From assembly GCA_910577465.1 (NCBI GenBank), contig CAJTMM010000014.1:275-64274 (forward strand): a DNA stretch of 64,000 nucleotides. The letters run 5' to 3'. Made by a program: the position numbers and the translations under genes. Below, in pieces: positions 61,956-64,000 of the stretch (position 1 is the stretch's first letter; the number at the start of each line of letters is the position of its first letter). The notes beneath the pieces are model-generated. The model did not search any database, was not told the DNA's origin, and saw nothing but the letters and a program-made list of their open reading frames with translations. The stretch is from an uncultured Muribaculaceae bacterium (GTDB lineage Bacteria > Bacteroidota > Bacteroidia > Bacteroidales > Muribaculaceae).

Positions 61956-63065
61956 ATGGCTGAAAACTCATTATTGACACGCCTCGACGGGATTGATGCC
62001 CGTTTTGAGGAGGTTAGTACACTTATAACTGATCCGGCTGTAATAGCCGATATGAAACGTTACGTCCGTCTCACCAAGGAATACAAGGACCTGGAGCGTC
62101 TGCTTGGTGCCACGCGTCGTTACCGCACCATGCTTGCCAATATCGACGAGGCTCGTGAGGTGCTTGAAACCGAGAGTGATGATGAACTGCGGCAGATGGC
62201 TAAAGACGAACTCGATGAAGCGACCGCCGCGATTCCCGGTCTCGAAGAGGAGATAAAATTATTGCTTATTCCGGCTGACCCCGAGGATAGCAAAAATGCC
62301 ATCCTTGAGATTCGTGGCGGTACCGGTGGTGACGAAGCTGCAATTTTTGCCGGTGACCTTTATAAGATGTATTCCAAATATTGTGAATCCAAAGGGTGGA
62401 GTGTGGCTGTTACCTCATTTAGCGAAGGAGCCGCCGGTGGCTTCAAGGAAATTGTGATGGCAGTGACCGGCGATAATGTTTATGGGACATTGAAATATGA
62501 AAGTGGTGTGCATCGCGTGCAGCGTGTTCCGGCTACCGAAACACAGGGGCGCGTCCATACTTCAGCTGCCACTGTCGCCGTGCTTCCCGAAGCGGAGGCG
62601 TTCGATGTGGAAATCAATGAGGGTGAAATCAAATGGGACACATTCCGAAGCGGTGGCGCCGGCGGTCAGAACGTCAATAAAGTCGAATCCGGTGTACGAT
62701 TGCGCTACATGTGGCGTAATCCCAATACCGGGGTTACAGAGGAGATTCTCATCGAATGTACTGAGACACGCGACCAGCCTAAGAATAAGGAACGTGCGCT
62801 TAGCCGTTTGCGTACATTTATATATGATAAGGAGCACCAGAAGTATCTCGACGACATCGCTTCCCGACGCAAGACTATGGTATCCACTGGCGACCGTTCG
62901 GCTAAGATACGTACTTACAACTATCCCCAGGGACGCATCACTGACCATCGCATCAACTATACCATTTATAACCTTCAGGCATTCGTCGATGGTGATATTC
63001 AGGACTGCATAGACCATCTGATTATCGCTGAAAACGCCGAGAAACTTAAAGCCTCTGAACTATAA
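61956..63065 (+). CDS. prfA: Peptide chain release factor 1
   Basis: A 369-residue class I release factor for UAA and UAG codons. The peptidyl-hydrolysis motif GGQ is in RSGGAGGQNVNKVESGVRL at about residues 230-248. The codon-recognition region has VPATETQGRVHTSAATVAVLPE, with the PxT-type tripeptide expected of RF1 (here PAT). GDRSAKIRTYNYPQGRITDHRI completes the family pattern. pyrF follows after 28 bp. Confidence 0.96.
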   Translation: MAENSLLTRLDGIDARFEEVSTLITDPAVIADMKRYVRLTKEYKDLERLLGATRRYRTMLANIDEAREVLETESDDELRQMAKDELDEATAAIPGLEEEIKLLLIPADPEDSKNAILEIRGGTGGDEAAIFAGDLYKMYSKYCESKGWSVAVTSFSEGAAGGFKEIVMAVTGDNVYGTLKYESGVHRVQRVPATETQGRVHTSAATVAVLPEAEAFDVEINEGEIKWDTFRSGGAGGQNVNKVESGVRLRYMWRNPNTGVTEEILIECTETRDQPKNKERALSRLRTFIYDKEHQKYLDDIASRRKTMVSTGDRSAKIRTYNYPQGRITDHRINYTIYNLQAFVDGDIQDCIDHLIIAENAEKLKASEL

Positions 63066-63093
63066 TCCCGTATTCCCTTTATATTTGACTATC

Positions 63094-63912
63094 ATGAACA
63101 GAAAAGAACTCATTGAAAATATCCGCAGTAAAGGTTCGTTCCTTTGCGTAGGACTTGACACTGACCCGTTGAAGCTCCCTAAGCACATTGCCGAAGGTCC
63201 TGATCCGATATTCACCTTCAATCGTGCTATAATTGATGCTACAGCACCATACTGTGTGGCATATAAACCCAATATGGCTTTCTATGAAAGCTTCGGTGCG
63301 GCAGGTTGGGATGCTCTTGAACGCACCATCGCATATATCAAGACCAATTATCCCGACCAGTTTATTATTGCTGATGCAAAGCGGGGCGACATAGGCAATA
63401 CCTCAAAACTATACGCTCGCAGCTTCTTTGAGCATCTTGATGTCGATGCCATTACCGTTGCCCCTTATATGGGCGAGGATAGTGTGACACCGTTCTTGGG
63501 CTACGACGGCAAATGGGTGATTCTTCTTGCGCTTACCTCCAATAAGGGTTCTCACGATTTTCAGCTTATCGAAAACACTGCGGGCACTCCCCTGTTTGAA
63601 ACGGTGATTGAGAAATCAAGCCAATGGGCAGGTCCCGAAGAAATGATGTATGTGGTAGGTGCCACACAAGGTCGCATGTTCGAACACATACGCCGTGTCG
63701 CTCCCAAATCATTCCTCTTGGTTCCGGGAGTGGGCGCCCAGGGCGGAAGCCTTGAGGAGGTATGTCGTTATGGTATGATTCCCGGTGATTGTGGGTTGCT
63801 TGTCAACTCTTCCCGTGGCATCATATATGCATCTTCCGGAACAGACTTTGCCGATGCGGCAGCCGCTGAAGCCCGCAAACTTCGTGACCAGATGGCGGCA
63901 CTGCTGAAATAG
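63094..63912 (+). CDS. pyrF: Orotidine-5'-phosphate decarboxylase (long type)
   Basis: A 272-residue type 2 OMP decarboxylase, last step to UMP. FLCVGLDTDPLKLP begins the barrel; AYKPNMAFYESFGAAGW and IADAKRGDIGNTSKLYAR contain the catalytic Lys/Asp array (DAKRGD). VPGVGAQGGSLEEV and NSSRGIIYAS bind phosphate. Start at 63094 (MNRKEL) rather than the TTG at 63085. Ends before a perfect 12-bp hairpin. Confidence 0.95.
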   Translation: MNRKELIENIRSKGSFLCVGLDTDPLKLPKHIAEGPDPIFTFNRAIIDATAPYCVAYKPNMAFYESFGAAGWDALERTIAYIKTNYPDQFIIADAKRGDIGNTSKLYARSFFEHLDVDAITVAPYMGEDSVTPFLGYDGKWVILLALTSNKGSHDFQLIENTAGTPLFETVIEKSSQWAGPEEMMYVVGATQGRMFEHIRRVAPKSFLLVPGVGAQGGSLEEVCRYGMIPGDCGLLVNSSRGIIYASSGTDFADAAAAEARKLRDQMAALLK

Positions 63913-63939
63913 CATGGTGGCTTAAGATATGAATGCATG

Positions 63940-63971
63940 GCGTCCTCATCTTGATTCTGAGATGAGGACGC
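63940..63971 (+). terminator. Hairpin terminator after pyrF
   Basis: GCGTCCTCATCT (63940-63951) pairs perfectly with AGATGAGGACGC (63960-63971) around an 8-nt loop. The trailing sequence TGCATATATAT is only moderately T-rich. Confidence 0.65.
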
Positions 63972-64000
63972 TGCATATATATCGGAAATGGCATATACAT

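Noticed and set aside
1..64000. Search for CRISPR arrays, insertion sequences, integrases, toxin-antitoxin pairs, or a defence island
   Set aside because: No regularly spaced repeats, transposase or phage-like proteins, or clustered unknown genes were found; the region is housekeeping in character.

Overview
The window is an ordinary-looking chromosomal segment from a member of the phylum Bacteroidota, order Bacteroidales. A Muribaculaceae-type gut bacterium is my best guess, by inference. Support comes from Bacteroidales marker families (DUF4270, DUF4136 and DUF4924 proteins, a GH92 mannosidase lipoprotein, and a glycogen-synthase N-terminal homologue next to DUF4270). It also comes from gene orders known from Bacteroides (sppA-lpxK-PNP-thiL, nusB-yajC-ybbR-coaE, clpP-clpX-recQ, menD-menB-menC-menE) and from Bacteroidota promoters of the form TTTG-N19-TAnnTTTG, which recur upstream of many genes. 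There is no rRNA, insertion sequence, integrase, phage gene or CRISPR array.

Layout, left to right. 1-2.4 kb: partial tRNA-Thr, a DUF4270 lipoprotein and a truncated glycogen-synthase-like protein. 2.5-9 kb, forward: a stand-alone DsbD-alpha-like protein, full DsbD, MazG, a secreted unknown, topoisomerase III, a Nudix hydrolase and a small Cys-rich membrane protein. 9-13.3 kb: a large TPR protein (reverse), a VanX-type dipeptidase and a type II NADH dehydrogenase. 13.3-17.8 kb: RNase P RNA, the YihA GTPase, a small unknown, a RelA-type (p)ppGpp synthetase and a lipoprotein overlapping it. 17.8-20 kb: a gene-poor gap, purT and a small PH-like membrane protein. 20-23.1 kb, reverse: trmH-type methyltransferase, radA and a class A beta-lactamase. 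23.2-31.4 kb, forward: rfbD-like reductase, prfC, thrA, thrC, an unknown, an acyltransferase and an omega-amidase-like hydrolase.

31.3-44.5 kb is almost all reverse strand: coaE, ybbR, yajC and an unusually long nusB; thiL, purine nucleoside phosphorylase, lpxK and sppA; then menE-menC-menB-menD for menaquinone. 44.7-50 kb: DUF4924 protein, Fe/Mn superoxide dismutase, an alpha/beta hydrolase, a DUF4136 lipoprotein and a forward agmatine-to-putrescine operon (small acidic protein, aguA, aguB). 50-61.4 kb, reverse: lysA, aspartate kinase, ftsE, recQ, clpX, clpP, a GH92 glycosidase and trigger factor. 61.4-64 kb: a His/Lys/Asp-rich mini-lipoprotein, prfA and pyrF.

The genes serve central functions: aspartate-family amino acids (thrA, thrC, lysC, lysA), menaquinone respiration (men genes, ndh), protein folding and quality control (tig, clpP/X, dsbD, sppA, yajC), translation termination (prfA, prfC), the stringent response and RNA maturation. 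I see no complete undescribed system. The best leads are an apparently internally duplicated NusB, a RelA whose hydrolase HD motif is lost, an intrinsic-looking class A beta-lactamase, a palindrome filling the promoter spacer of the agmatine operon, a His/Lys/Asp tail lipoprotein, a ten-G tract near the trigger-factor promoter, and a GH92 gene wedged between tig and clpP.
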